Notes: generated by a model not told the origin, from the sequence alone. DNA of 10,092 bases from Desulfobacterales bacterium (GCA_013375335.1 JABXJZ010000033.1:1-10092); one strand, 5' to 3'. Shown: positions 1 to 6,475, counted from the stretch's first letter. Program-made: numbers and translations.

Positions 1-870
1 GACCTTGCCATCCCAAAGGTCTGTACTTTTCAGGATACGGTGTAGTTCCTCTCTTATGGCTTGGACGGGCACCGTATAGTCCACGAATATGTAAATGACT
101 CCCAATAAATCGGCGGTTACCCGTGTCCAATTCTGGAACGGCTTTTCGATAAAGTACGTTATCGGCAAAACCAGACGCCTCAAGTCCCAAATCCGGACAA
201 CCACATAGGTAAAGGTTATTTCTTCGATTCGTCCCCATTCATTTTCCACGATGACGACATCGTCAATACGAATGGGCTGAGTGATGGCGATCTGAAGGCC
301 AGCCAACAGCGTGGCAATCGCGCGCTGAGCAGCCAGTCCTACGATAATGCCGATAATCCCCGCCGAGGCCAAAATGGTAGTGCCAAGCTGACGAACCTTT
401 TCAAATGTCATGAGCATGGTTGCCAGCGCTAAAACGCTCGCGACAACAAGCACTATTCTCTTGAAGATCTGGAGCTGGGTTTGGATTTTCCGCGCTTGAA
501 GATTGTCCCTCGTATCGATTCTAAATCGCGTAAGAATGAAGTCATCCAGCACAAAGGTCATTCGAATGATCAACCAGGCAAAGGATCCGATAAAACATAA
601 GCTGAGAAAATGCTTCATAAAATCAAGCAAAGCTGGCGGCATCTCAAGCAACGGTAACACAAAGCGAACCACGAAGAGGGGAATGATCAACCTGAAAGGC
701 CCGCGTGAATGTTTGACTAAGGATGTATCGAGGACGCTCTTGGTACGACTCGTAATGCCTTCAGCTGTCTTAAAGATGATATAATGCCCCAAGAGACCTA
801 TGATTACCGCTCCCCCCAAGAGGCCGAAAGCTTGAGCTAGCGCTCCCCAGCTCTGTAAGATCTCCTTCAT
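1..870 (-). CDS. MscS-family mechanosensitive ion channel, 3' end cut by window
   Basis: The frame is open from the ATG at 870 to the window edge and gives 290 residues, without a stop. Hydrophobic segments lie at about residues 12-34, 58-77, 86-105 and 138-156. The MscS pore helix follows, rich in Gly and Ala (ASAGIIGIIVGLAAQ, about 168-182). Next comes the beta domain, which begins at QPIRIDDVVIVEN and includes WGRIEEI. Members of this family open under membrane tension and release solutes during hypo-osmotic shock. With four predicted helices before the beta domain it resembles the larger YbdG/YnaI-like members rather than three-helix MscS. The start is supported by GAGGAG six bases upstream. 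The C-terminal alpha/beta cage is mostly outside the window. It is distinct in sequence from the MscS gene at the other end. Confidence 0.93.
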   Translation of the reverse strand, partial: MKEILQSWGALAQAFGLLGGAVIIGLLGHYIIFKTAEGITSRTKSVLDTSLVKHSRGPFRLIIPLFVVRFVLPLLEMPPALLDFMKHFLSLCFIGSFAWLIIRMTFVLDDFILTRFRIDTRDNLQARKIQTQLQIFKRIVLVVASVLALATMLMTFEKVRQLGTTILASAGIIGIIVGLAAQRAIATLLAGLQIAITQPIRIDDVVIVENEWGRIEEITFTYVVVRIWDLRRLVLPITYFIEKPFQNWTRVTADLLGVIYIFVDYTVPVQAIREELHRILKSTDLWDGKV

Positions 871-942
871 AGGATTCTCCTCACCGCTGTTACGGCAATG
901 GGAAGTCGAATTCAAATCCGATTCTTGCGCAGGATCGTCCGG

Positions 943-1239
943 CTACTCCCCGCTCTCCTCTTTCTTGATCTGCTCTTTTTCGCCTTCCTCTTTCTTGATT
1001 TCTATTCCCACTTTCTTGAGTGCTTTGCTTGTCTCCTGGCGCACCTTATCTACCTTCTCAGAGGTCTCCGCTCTCAGCGTTTTCATCTTTGCCTGGAGCT
1101 CGCTGATCTGGGCCCTGAGATTTGCCTCACCACCTGTTCGATTGTAAGCGATAATGGCCATAACGAGAGCTATGATCGAGACGATCAAGGCGAGAGTTGC
1201 CCTAAAACCTCCCTTGACGATTTTCTTCTCATTACTCAT
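943..1239 (-). CDS. small membrane protein with coiled-coil tail, unknown function
   Basis: This 98-residue protein has a short basic N-terminus, one clear transmembrane segment (about residues 13-32, LALIVSIIALVMAIIAY) and then a long charged helix. The helix has heptad-like spacing of Leu, Ile, Met and Val to about residue 80. The tail is very rich in Lys and Glu. The layout suggests a single-pass inner-membrane protein with a coiled coil on one face. I do not recognise a named family. The start has an excellent ribosome binding site (GAGGAGGTG) just upstream. It sits 72 bp before the MscS gene on the same strand and could share its transcript, so a role linked to that channel is possible but unproven. 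Confidence 0.8.
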   Translation of the reverse strand: MSNEKKIVKGGFRATLALIVSIIALVMAIIAYNRTGGEANLRAQISELQAKMKTLRAETSEKVDKVRQETSKALKKVGIEIKKEEGEKEQIKKEESGE

Positions 1240-1284
1240 CCCTACACCTCCTCAAAAAATTAATTATTAAGTGACTGTAAGATC

Positions 1285-1479
1285 TTACGCCCCTTTTTTC
1301 CTCAGTCTTCTCGACAGCCAACCCACAGCAATTCCCATGAGAAAAGTGCCCAACAGGAGTAAGGCCCTCGACATAGATACCTTCCAGGCGAGAAACCGGA
1401 ATTCGACGATCTGAGTATTTTGAATCACAAAAACAATAACAAGGGCAATGAGAATAAAAAAAATAATTGTTTTAGCCAT
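1285..1479 (-). CDS. LapA-domain (DUF1049) small inner-membrane protein
   Basis: This 64-residue protein has two hydrophobic helices (about residues 3-21 and 38-55) separated by the family signature. The signature is IQNTQIVEFRFLAWKVSMSRALLLL, in which the QNTQ-V-FRF...W..S.S..L pattern is typical of LapA/YciS proteins. LapA-type proteins act at the inner membrane and, in Escherichia coli, take part in lipopolysaccharide assembly with LapB. No LapB-like partner is visible here, so the role is inferred from family only. AAGGAGGC six bases before the ATG supports the start. It is a paralogue of the gene at 5590-5877, with the same layout and signature but no long tail. Confidence 0.85.
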   Translation of the reverse strand: MAKTIIFFILIALVIVFVIQNTQIVEFRFLAWKVSMSRALLLLGTFLMGIAVGWLSRRLRKKGA

Positions 1480-1506
1480 TTATGCCTCCTTTCTTTTGTC
1501 CTTGCT

Positions 1507-1954
1507 CTAAGCAAGTTCCTTCAGGTTTTCCAGTTTTCCGTAGCAGATCAGCCGATCCCATACCTGCATCTTGCTTTGAGCCTTTAGAACAGCGTTTACG
1601 CTTTCACCTGTTTGGCTGCAAGATCTCCTCAATGTGGACCTTTTCAAAATGAAGTGTCTTTTTCAAGGCCTCGCGGATCTTATTGGTCAGCTTCCGTGCG
1701 AACTCTCGATGCACGGTGATTCGGCAAAGGATAAATAGCGAAGCTGCCACAATAGCCAAATTGAGCGATGGCCGAAAGAGACCCGAGGGTCTGAGGGAAA
1801 CAACGAAGGTGGCAATAACCGTGACGATGCCGGCATTTCCCAGAATCATCAGGTAGGTCACGATCTTTCTCCTCCGCGGATGATTGATGACCGTCTCCGC
1901 TTCCCTAGTGGTAAAGCCAGTTCCAGTGAAAGCTGACACAGCCTGGAATCGCGC
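1507..1954 (-). pseudogene. TrkA-C-domain membrane protein remnant, 5'-truncated and frameshifted
   Basis: An open stretch (1604-1939, GTG start at 1939, 111 codons) carries the core signature of a membrane protein family that ends in a TrkA-C (RCK_C) domain. The signature runs ARFQAVSAFTGTGFTT, then INHPRRRKIVTYLMILGNAGIV, then two hydrophobic helices. Members I know begin with a further transmembrane segment before the ARFQA motif; here that part is missing and unrelated sequence precedes it. After the TGA at 1604-1606, a different frame reads on from about 1612 to a TAG at 1507-1509 and gives DRLICYGKLENLKELA. That looks like the normal last strand of a TrkA-C domain (pattern GD.LI.YG....L..L). 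The middle of the domain, several tens of residues, appears deleted. So both ends are damaged. The shorter ORF could still make a truncated membrane protein, but I see no good ribosome binding site before its GTG. Confidence 0.7.
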
Positions 1955-2252
1955 CCTTCTCAGAAGCTTAGTGCCTCGATTCGCAATTATGCTCAGGTAT
2001 TCTCCGAAGTTATGGGGTCGCTCTTGCTCACTCCATTCGGCCCGAGCGTTCGGCCGAGCTCACGTCGAGGGCTCATGGCCGAGGGCAGCACTAAGTCTCA
2101 ATAAATTCGTTACCGAATTTTTGAATCGAAGGACTTAGCGGACATGTGAATCTAACCATATCATCAGGACAATGTAAACAGGAGAAGACAAGTAATATGG
2201 GCGGGCAGAGGTGGGCAGGCTTTTCGTCTCAGTACGCTAATACTCTAATACC
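1955..2252. other. non-coding stretch with repeat-like sequence next to the broken gene
   Basis: No convincing gene lies here. The part next to the broken gene reads open to a TGA at 2060 on the minus strand but does not look like a membrane segment, so it is probably not the missing N-terminus. It contains a short hairpin (CTTCT-c-AGAAG, 1956-1966) and a tandem-like motif, TTCGGCC followed by GAGC, at 2036-2047 and again at 2049-2059. A third GGCCGAG lies near 2077. These features fit a dispersed repeat or insertion scar. From about 2100 to 2252 I see nothing distinctive. Confidence 0.35.
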
Positions 2253-2996
2253 TTAGAAGTCGATAATTAATGACGTCAAAAATATTGTGTCTGTGCGTTC
2301 AATTTCCGGAAATGGCGGTTTATTTTGATAAGCAATTGAATAAGTTAGACCGAGTGATATAGTTCCATTGACTCTTACCTCGAGGGCAGTTTCCGAGTTT
2401 ATAAAATAGGTATCTATATCCTCGAATGATACGAGACAGTCCGCGTTCTCTTTGAATCTCAAATTCTCTAAAATGTTCCATAGGTAGTATATTGCAGCTT
2501 TTCCTGAAATATAGGAGTCTGAGCCGTTATCAGCTTCTGAAAATTTGTCACGGGAATGAAGCACAGAAATCAGGCCCTTTAGTTCATGTTCTTTTGTTTT
2601 GATAAAATCATAACCCAAACCAGGGCCTGCGCTCATTCTGTAGTCATAGCCAGAGAATTTATCCTGCAAGTAACTTGCAGTTAAAAAGGCAAATAATTCT
2701 TCTTTCAATACTCTCTCCGACCTTCCTTCCAAGAGCCACTTGTTCGCCGTCTCCTCACCTCTGTCTTCTGCACGTAAGAAGTTGCCTTTAAGAATGTGTC
2801 TATAAACTTCCCCCTCTTTCCCAGCCCGCAACTTACTGGACAAGGTCTGGGTGTCTGTATTGCCAGATGTTGTCACATAAGAAAGTTCAATGCGCATCTT
2901 CCATGCTGCCTGATCTTGTTGCCCACTAGCTTCAACATGGAATGCTTCAGTCAACAACACGCCTAAACTTAGAGCCACTATTAAAGCTGTTTTCAT
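2253..2996 (-). CDS. DUF481-family outer-membrane beta-barrel protein
   Basis: The 247-residue product starts with a Sec signal peptide (hydrophobic residues 4-17, likely cleavage near VEA-SG at about 23-24). The mature protein opens with W..RIELSYVTTSGNTDTQTL (from about residue 32). The SY..TSGNTDT motif is the hallmark of the DUF481 family, which includes E. coli YdiY. The rest alternates polar and hydrophobic residues in strand-like blocks and ends in Phe, as expected for a barrel inserted by the BAM complex. The family is outer-membrane and of poorly known function, sometimes called salt-induced. No strong ribosome binding site precedes the ATG. The gene looks visibly more AT-rich than the site-2 protease gene nearby, which might mean separate ancestry; this is an impression, not a measurement. 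Confidence 0.85.
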   Translation of the reverse strand: MKTALIVALSLGVLLTEAFHVEASGQQDQAAWKMRIELSYVTTSGNTDTQTLSSKLRAGKEGEVYRHILKGNFLRAEDRGEETANKWLLEGRSERVLKEELFAFLTASYLQDKFSGYDYRMSAGPGLGYDFIKTKEHELKGLISVLHSRDKFSEADNGSDSYISGKAAIYYLWNILENLRFKENADCLVSFEDIDTYFINSETALEVRVNGTISLGLTYSIAYQNKPPFPEIERTDTIFLTSLIIDF

Positions 2997-3054
2997 GGTA
3001 CGCCAATTTCAACTCGAATTTGAATCTATGAGTAGTAAGCAGTGTCGGTGTTCC

Positions 3055-3207
3055 TTATATCAGGTAGATAACCAGTCCCATTATGCCAACGATTATAAAA
3101 TATAATGCGACCAGATAGTTCAGGATTCTCGGGAATATGAGAATTAAGATGCCGAATACGATGGAAATGATAGGGGCTATCACCCCTGTCAGCTCAACAT
3201 GCCACAT
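3055..3207 (-). CDS. DUF3096-family small membrane protein
   Basis: An ATG at 3207 preceded by GGGAGGA (six-base spacing) opens a 50-codon frame ending in TAA at 3055-3057. The product is almost wholly hydrophobic, with two helices (about residues 9-25 and 31-49). Around the turn it reads GILILIFPRILNYLVALYFIIVG. The pattern GILIL.FP..LNY.VA.Y.I..G matches DUF3096, a family of proteins of about 50 residues with no known function. It is short enough to be missed by many gene callers, but the ribosome binding site, length and signature together make it convincing. It lies between the site-2 protease gene and the DUF481 gene on the same strand. Confidence 0.85.
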   Translation of the reverse strand: MWHVELTGVIAPIISIVFGILILIFPRILNYLVALYFIIVGIMGLVIYLI

Positions 3208-3253
3208 AGCTTATCCTCCCTTTCTTTTCATTAGCCACAGATGGCCTTTTTAA

Positions 3254-3335
3254 ACGGTCTGGCTGTCAATACAGCTACCGCTAAGCTCTCTGCAAGTCTC
3301 AGGTTTGCCTGTATAGCCAGGAGAAAGGTCTTCCG
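3254..3335. other. hairpin-rich intergenic element upstream of the DUF3096 gene
   Basis: Within the 184-bp gap between the site-2 protease stop and the DUF3096 start, CTGGCT (3259-3264) and ATACAG (3269-3274) pair with the contiguous arm CTGTAT-AGCCAG (3309-3320). This gives a 12-bp stem with one four-base bulge (3265-3268). Alternative small hairpins exist inside it: GCTGT-caat-ACAGC (3262-3275) and CAGG-tttg-CCTG (3300-3311). If transcribed with the operon it would form a leader structure for the DUF3096 gene. It could equally be a small repeat. I do not recognise a known riboswitch class. Confidence 0.4.
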
Positions 3336-3391
3336 CTCTCCCCGACCTAGCAGGGGGAATATGTATCTGTCCTTATTTCCAGGGTTAGCCT

Positions 3392-4510
3392 CTATACGCC
3401 CAGTTCAGATCGCAGGTGCAGAAACTCCAGGATATTGGCACGGCAAACCACTCCCTCGATCTGCCCTCTCTCAATGACGGGAACCTGATTGATCTTGCCG
3501 CTTGCCAGTCTGGCGAGTACCTGGCTCCCATCCTCTTCAGGAGAGATAGCCTCCAGTCTATCTCGGGGGGTCATAATCTCCCTTACCAGGGTGTCCCCCC
3601 TCTTTTCGGAGGGGATGGCCTTGACGTCCTCAAGGCAGACGATCCCCGCTAGCTTGCCTGCCTCGGTCACCAGAAAAGACCTCTCCCTCTTTTTGAGTAT
3701 GTAATCCTCAACTAGATCTTGCACCGAGATGGATCCTTCCACCTTCTCAAATGTGGTGTCCATCAGGTCTCTTACCCGGACATCTCTGAGCATCTCCTTC
3801 ACGAGAACCTCCCGGTATCCACGAGTGGCCGCACTGTGAATAAACCAGCCGATGAGGGCGATCCAGAGGCCATTAAAGAAAAATCCCGTCAGGATCTGCC
3901 AGACACCTAAGGCGATGAGGAGAAAGGCAATGGCCTGACCTGTAGTAGAGGCTATGCGGGTGGCCCGTTTGAGGTTCCCGGTTACCTTCCAGGCGATAGC
4001 TCGCAGCACCCTGCCCCCGTCCAAGGGGAAACCGGGAACCATGTTAAAGGCGGCGAGAAAGAGGTTGATTATCGATAAATATCTGGCCAGGGCTGCGATG
4101 GGCTCATTGATCCCCCTTACCCCAAGCCAGAGGGCAGAGAAGATACCGGCAATGATCAGGCTGGAGATAGGTCCCACCAGGGCGATGGAAAATTCCCTGG
4201 CCGGGGTCTCGGGTTCCTTCACGATCTCGGCCACGCCTCCGAAGAGAAAGAGGGTAATGCTGCGCACCTCTCCGCCCTTTCTGCGTGCTACCAGGGAGTG
4301 GGCCAGCTCATGGGCCAGAACTGAGACAAACAACAGCACGCTGGCTGCCAGACCTACTTCCCAGTACCGCCAGCGGGGCCACGCAGGATAGTGGCTGGGG
4401 AAGTAATATCCAGCCAATGCCCAGGTGATCAGGGCGAAGATAAAGATCCAGCTCGAGTCAATTCTGATCTCGATACCAAAGAGCCTAAAGATACGCCATG
4501 AAGTTCGCAT
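3392..4510 (-). CDS. site-2 protease family (M50) zinc metalloprotease with two CBS domains
   Basis: The 372-residue polytopic membrane protein carries both catalytic motifs of the M50 family. HELAH lies at residues 67-71 (zinc ligands H67 and H71, catalytic E68). NMVPGFPLDGGR lies at 156-167 (third ligand D164). The first 230 residues hold about six hydrophobic segments. The rest forms two CBS domains (about 248-300 and 311-367; second includes EIMTPRD and NQVPVIERGQIEGVV). Such proteins cut substrates within the membrane; the CBS pair usually binds adenine nucleotides and may gate activity. Domain order and length match the standard CBS-containing group and all key residues are present. The start is set by a strong GAGGAGGAGGTG site. 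Its substrate is not evident; no anti-sigma factor gene is nearby. Confidence 0.93.
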   Translation of the reverse strand: MRTSWRIFRLFGIEIRIDSSWIFIFALITWALAGYYFPSHYPAWPRWRYWEVGLAASVLLFVSVLAHELAHSLVARRKGGEVRSITLFLFGGVAEIVKEPETPAREFSIALVGPISSLIIAGIFSALWLGVRGINEPIAALARYLSIINLFLAAFNMVPGFPLDGGRVLRAIAWKVTGNLKRATRIASTTGQAIAFLLIALGVWQILTGFFFNGLWIALIGWFIHSAATRGYREVLVKEMLRDVRVRDLMDTTFEKVEGSISVQDLVEDYILKKRERSFLVTEAGKLAGIVCLEDVKAIPSEKRGDTLVREIMTPRDRLEAISPEEDGSQVLARLASGKINQVPVIERGQIEGVVCRANILEFLHLRSELGV

Positions 4511-4556
4511 GTTCCCACCTCCTCCTCTTATGCTGAAGACTTGAGCCTATCAGTAC

Positions 4557-4763
4557 TCAATCAGAGAGATCAAGGTCGAAGTCATGTTCATCCTGTATGC
4601 TCCCCACCAATTCCTCTAAGATATCCTCCAAAGTAGCCAGACCGATAACCCCCCCTTGGTTGTCGAGAACCACCGCTTGATGGAGCTTCTTTTTCTGGAA
4701 ACTACGCAGCTGCGCATCGATTTTGTTGTCACCACAGATAAAGTATGGTGGTCTGATAATTGT
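4557..4763 (-). pseudogene. fragment of a CorC/HlyC-type CBS-domain protein
   Basis: A 68-codon frame without a start codon (TAG at 4764-4766 upstream, TGA at 4557-4559) encodes a near-perfect second CBS half of the CorC/HlyC/TlyC family. It opens with IIRPPYFI, continues through L..FQKKKLHQAVVLDNQGG and ends TLEDILEELVGSIQDEHDFD. In intact members this region is followed by a short CorC_HlyC C-terminal domain and preceded by a first CBS domain, often with a DUF21 membrane domain. All of these are missing here. It is therefore a relic of a larger cation-efflux-type protein rather than a functional gene. The proposed longer reading on the same strand (4616-4804) is out of frame with this homology. 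Confidence 0.75.
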
Positions 4764-4906
4764 CTATAGTGAATCGGCCTATGACCTTCCTCCTGATTAT
4801 ACAAGCTAGCAGCAATTTCTTGGCGCGCTAATTTCCTTCTCTAAACTCAAAGAACCACCGAAAAAGGATGGTCACCATGGTCGTTGAATCAAGCGAGGTA
4901 GCTTGC
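4764..4906. other. gap between CorC fragment and secreted-protein gene
   Basis: Together with the CorC fragment and a short leader this makes almost 400 bp without an intact gene. I see no coding signal here. A minus-strand TATAAT lies near 4799 and an AGGAGG site shortly after it, but no start codon or matching -35 box follows at a useful distance. These may be leftovers of the 5' end of the decayed gene. A small stem (CAAGC-gaggta-GCTTG) near 4890-4910 lacks a T-run. Confidence 0.3.
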
Positions 4907-5593
4907 TCAAAGGGGAAATTTTTTGAAGATTTCCTTGACCCCATAGCGAGCCAGCTCTTTAGCAGAAAGCCACTTGGCCCCTCGTTTCAAGAATGCCCTG
5001 GCACCTGAGATGTCCTCGGAGAGGGGGCGTTGTGTTTCGTCAAACTTTGCCTTCCATAGCATCCTTCCACTGGCTACATCAATCAGATAGACGTCAAAGG
5101 CCACTGATGCCCCGCTGTCTCCTTCCGCAGCGCCAGGCACCCTGTCTCTGAACCTCAAAACACTGCCCGTGACTATGAGGTTCGTCCCTGAGGCCTCGCC
5201 CAACCTTCTTGCCAGCGTGCGAGGCGTATCCTCGGCCTCATCTTTGGGAATCCGCTCATAGACCTCCATCGTCTCTTCGAGGGGGACAACCCTTGCCCCG
5301 TATCGATTCTCAAGCACATCCTGGACATAACGGGTCAAGATCTGATCAGCATCACTTGATATGCGTTCTTTACTGAAGTAAAGCTCGCATATAGGGCAGT
5401 TCAAAATCTCTCCTCCATGAGGCCCAGGCCTGCCCTTAAGGAATGGCATTACTGCAATCCTTTCCACTCGGGCCCCGGCAGGCGGAGTTTGAGGCTGAGC
5501 AGCTACCCGACAGGGCGCATGTCCATCGACCAGCAGCCCCAGGACAATCAAGACCGTACTCATCACCAACAGGGATGTTCTCTTTAGCTTCAT
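4907..5593 (-). CDS. secreted protein with LpoB/CsgG-like fold, unknown function
   Basis: The 228-residue protein has a Sec signal peptide (hydrophobic 7-22, cleavage probably after VAA at about 30-32). No clear lipobox is seen, although a Cys occurs at 28. The mature part begins with RIAVMPF (45-51), followed by TRYVQDVLENRYG, TLARRLGEASGTNLIVTGSVLRFRDR (about 126-151) and VAFDVYLIDVASGRMLWKAKFDETQ (164-187). This order (AV.PF, helix, ..G.NLIV.G.V, VYLIDV.SG..LW) is that of the anticodon-binding-domain-like fold seen in LpoB, CsgG N-termini and related periplasmic proteins. The role is unknown. An NCPIC motif (C66, C69) could form a disulfide or bind metal. The ATG overlaps the LapA stop (ATGA, 5590-5593), so the two are translationally coupled. 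Confidence 0.8.
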   Translation of the reverse strand: MKLKRTSLLVMSTVLIVLGLLVDGHAPCRVAAQPQTPPAGARVERIAVMPFLKGRPGPHGGEILNCPICELYFSKERISSDADQILTRYVQDVLENRYGARVVPLEETMEVYERIPKDEAEDTPRTLARRLGEASGTNLIVTGSVLRFRDRVPGAAEGDSGASVAFDVYLIDVASGRMLWKAKFDETQRPLSEDISGARAFLKRGAKWLSAKELARYGVKEIFKKFPL

Positions 5594-5877
5594 GCCTTCC
5601 TTTCTTCTATGATGGACCGTGTCACTCCTTGTCCCTCCATTTCATGCTGCGTTGAGTTCATTGATGCTTTTTCACTCCGGGGGGCACGGGCAGTCACTTT
5701 GGCAACGATATACCCAATGACAAAGCCAATCAGGATAGTTAATGGTATCAGTATGATCTGAGACATGCTTATTTTCCAGAAAAACAATCGTAAGGATACA
5801 ACCTGTGTATTTTCAATAAGTATTATGACGAATAGGGCGACCAAAACTAACACGACAATGGTTTTAGCTTTCATCAT
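5590..5877 (-). CDS. LapA-domain (DUF1049) inner-membrane protein with polar tail
   Basis: The product of about 95 residues has two hydrophobic helices (about 5-22 and 38-60) and the LapA signature IENTQVVSLRLFFWKISMSQIILIP. A polar tail of about 35 residues follows. It is a paralogue of the 64-residue protein at 1285-1479. Tandem ATG codons at 5877 and 5874 are both possible starts. AGAGGA lies three bases before the first and six before the second, so the second may be used. A TTG one codon further upstream is unlikely. The stop overlaps the next gene's start by four bases. Its own start overlaps the TGA of the Hsp20 fragment (TGATG), which chains three reading frames. Confidence 0.87.
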   Translation of the reverse strand: MMKAKTIVVLVLVALFVIILIENTQVVSLRLFFWKISMSQIILIPLTILIGFVIGYIVAKVTARAPRSEKASMNSTQHEMEGQGVTRSIIEERKA

Positions 5878-5957
5878 CAATCCTCTCGCTCACGCTCCTC
5901 CTCTTTTTTCTTCTCACCTTTCAGTGTGAGGACATTTCCCGAGATACTCACTTCCAC
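5877..5957 (-). pseudogene. Hsp20 (alpha-crystallin) fragment, possibly translated as a 26-residue peptide
   Basis: From GTG at 5957 to TGA at 5877-5879 the frame reads VEVSISGNVLTLKGEKKKEE and then six more charged residues. This is the characteristic strand pair of Hsp20-type small heat-shock proteins (pattern V.VS...LT..GE), including the charged loop that follows. Intact members have about 60 residues before this segment and 40-60 after; both are missing here. A strong ribosome binding site (AAGGAGGT, 5965-5972) stands eight bases before the GTG, and the stop overlaps the LapA start as TGATG. The fragment may thus be translated and drive LapA translation. It could be a decayed hsp20 whose 3' part was deleted up to lapA. 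Confidence 0.6.
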
Positions 5958-6120
5958 ACAAAGCACCTCCTTTCCATAGGCCCTCCCCAGGCTGAAGCCA
6001 AACTACAACAAAGTTGGTAACGCAGGCACTCTACCCCTCAGGGCATCACCAAACAGCTCGAGCACCGAAGGCTGCTCATCTATAGCCGAAATGCCTGGCA
6101 TGATTCCTGTTGTTTCATAA
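5958..6120. other. intergenic leader without a recognised gene
   Basis: On the minus strand a 32-codon frame (ATG near 6102 to a TAG near 6004) is open but has only a weak ribosome binding site and no similarity I recognise. It may be another remnant. The rest holds the ribosome binding site used by the Hsp20 fragment. Confidence 0.3.
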
Positions 6121-6396
6121 TTATGGGAGATTTGGATCTAACAAGTAGTCTTGCATTACTACCAGGATCTTTTCCAACCCTTCACTGTCCACCACCGGAG
6201 CGGAAACTCCTGTCAAGAAAGAGTAATCCTCACAATGTATGAGGATTTCGGGCTGTTGTGTTTTCAATCTCTCCCATATCTCCCACGGACGATTTGAGTT
6301 GCTCACTGCCCGAATGGCGTCAATAACTGAAACCCTGCCATCTGGCGTGAACCTTACTGTCTCGTTATCCAGGGTAACAACCAAAGCCTCCTCCAT
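6121..6396 (-). CDS. hypothetical protein, 91 residues
   Basis: I do not recognise the family with certainty. The protein is soluble, without signal peptide or membrane segment. It opens with strand-like VVTLDNETVRFTPDGRVSVIDAIRAV. It then has a Trp-rich middle (RPWEIWERLKTQQPEILIHCEDYSF) and ends with PVVDSEGLEKILVVMQDYLLDP. The layout of a strand hairpin, WE.LK..P.I..HC..Y.F and a final helix loosely recalls phage antirepressor or BRO-N-like small DNA-binding domains, but that likeness is from memory and weak. An AAGGAGAAGGA stretch 5-12 bases before the ATG supports the start. The gene stands alone between two non-coding stretches and could have its own promoter in the long gap upstream. 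Confidence 0.7.
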   Translation of the reverse strand: MEEALVVTLDNETVRFTPDGRVSVIDAIRAVSNSNRPWEIWERLKTQQPEILIHCEDYSFLTGVSAPVVDSEGLEKILVVMQDYLLDPNLP

Positions 6397-6475
6397 GAAT
6401 ATCCTTCTCCTTTATGTGATTCTCATTTTTTGAATAAAGAATCTTTGGAATCATCCACACAGGACTTGCGCCCGC

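Noticed and set aside
898..1263. Plus-strand ORF of 121 codons
   Set aside because: It is the antisense of the small coiled-coil membrane protein, which has a strong ribosome binding site and a sensible membrane layout; the plus reading is Leu/Phe-rich noise.
3003..3025. Imperfect palindrome upstream of the DUF481 gene
   Set aside because: It is AT-rich with several mismatches, so chance is a sufficient explanation.
3241..3477. Plus-strand ORF of 78 codons over the hairpin element
   Set aside because: It has no ribosome binding site, runs into the antisense of the protease gene and resembles no known family.
3954..4391. Plus-strand ORF of 145 codons
   Set aside because: It lies fully opposite the catalytic half of the site-2 protease gene, whose motifs are all intact.
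4616..4804. Minus-strand ORF of 62 codons
   Set aside because: It overlaps the CorC fragment in another frame; only the latter shows recognisable conserved residues.
4885..4912. Possible terminator after the secreted-protein gene
   Set aside because: The stem is only five base pairs and no T-run follows on the transcribed strand.
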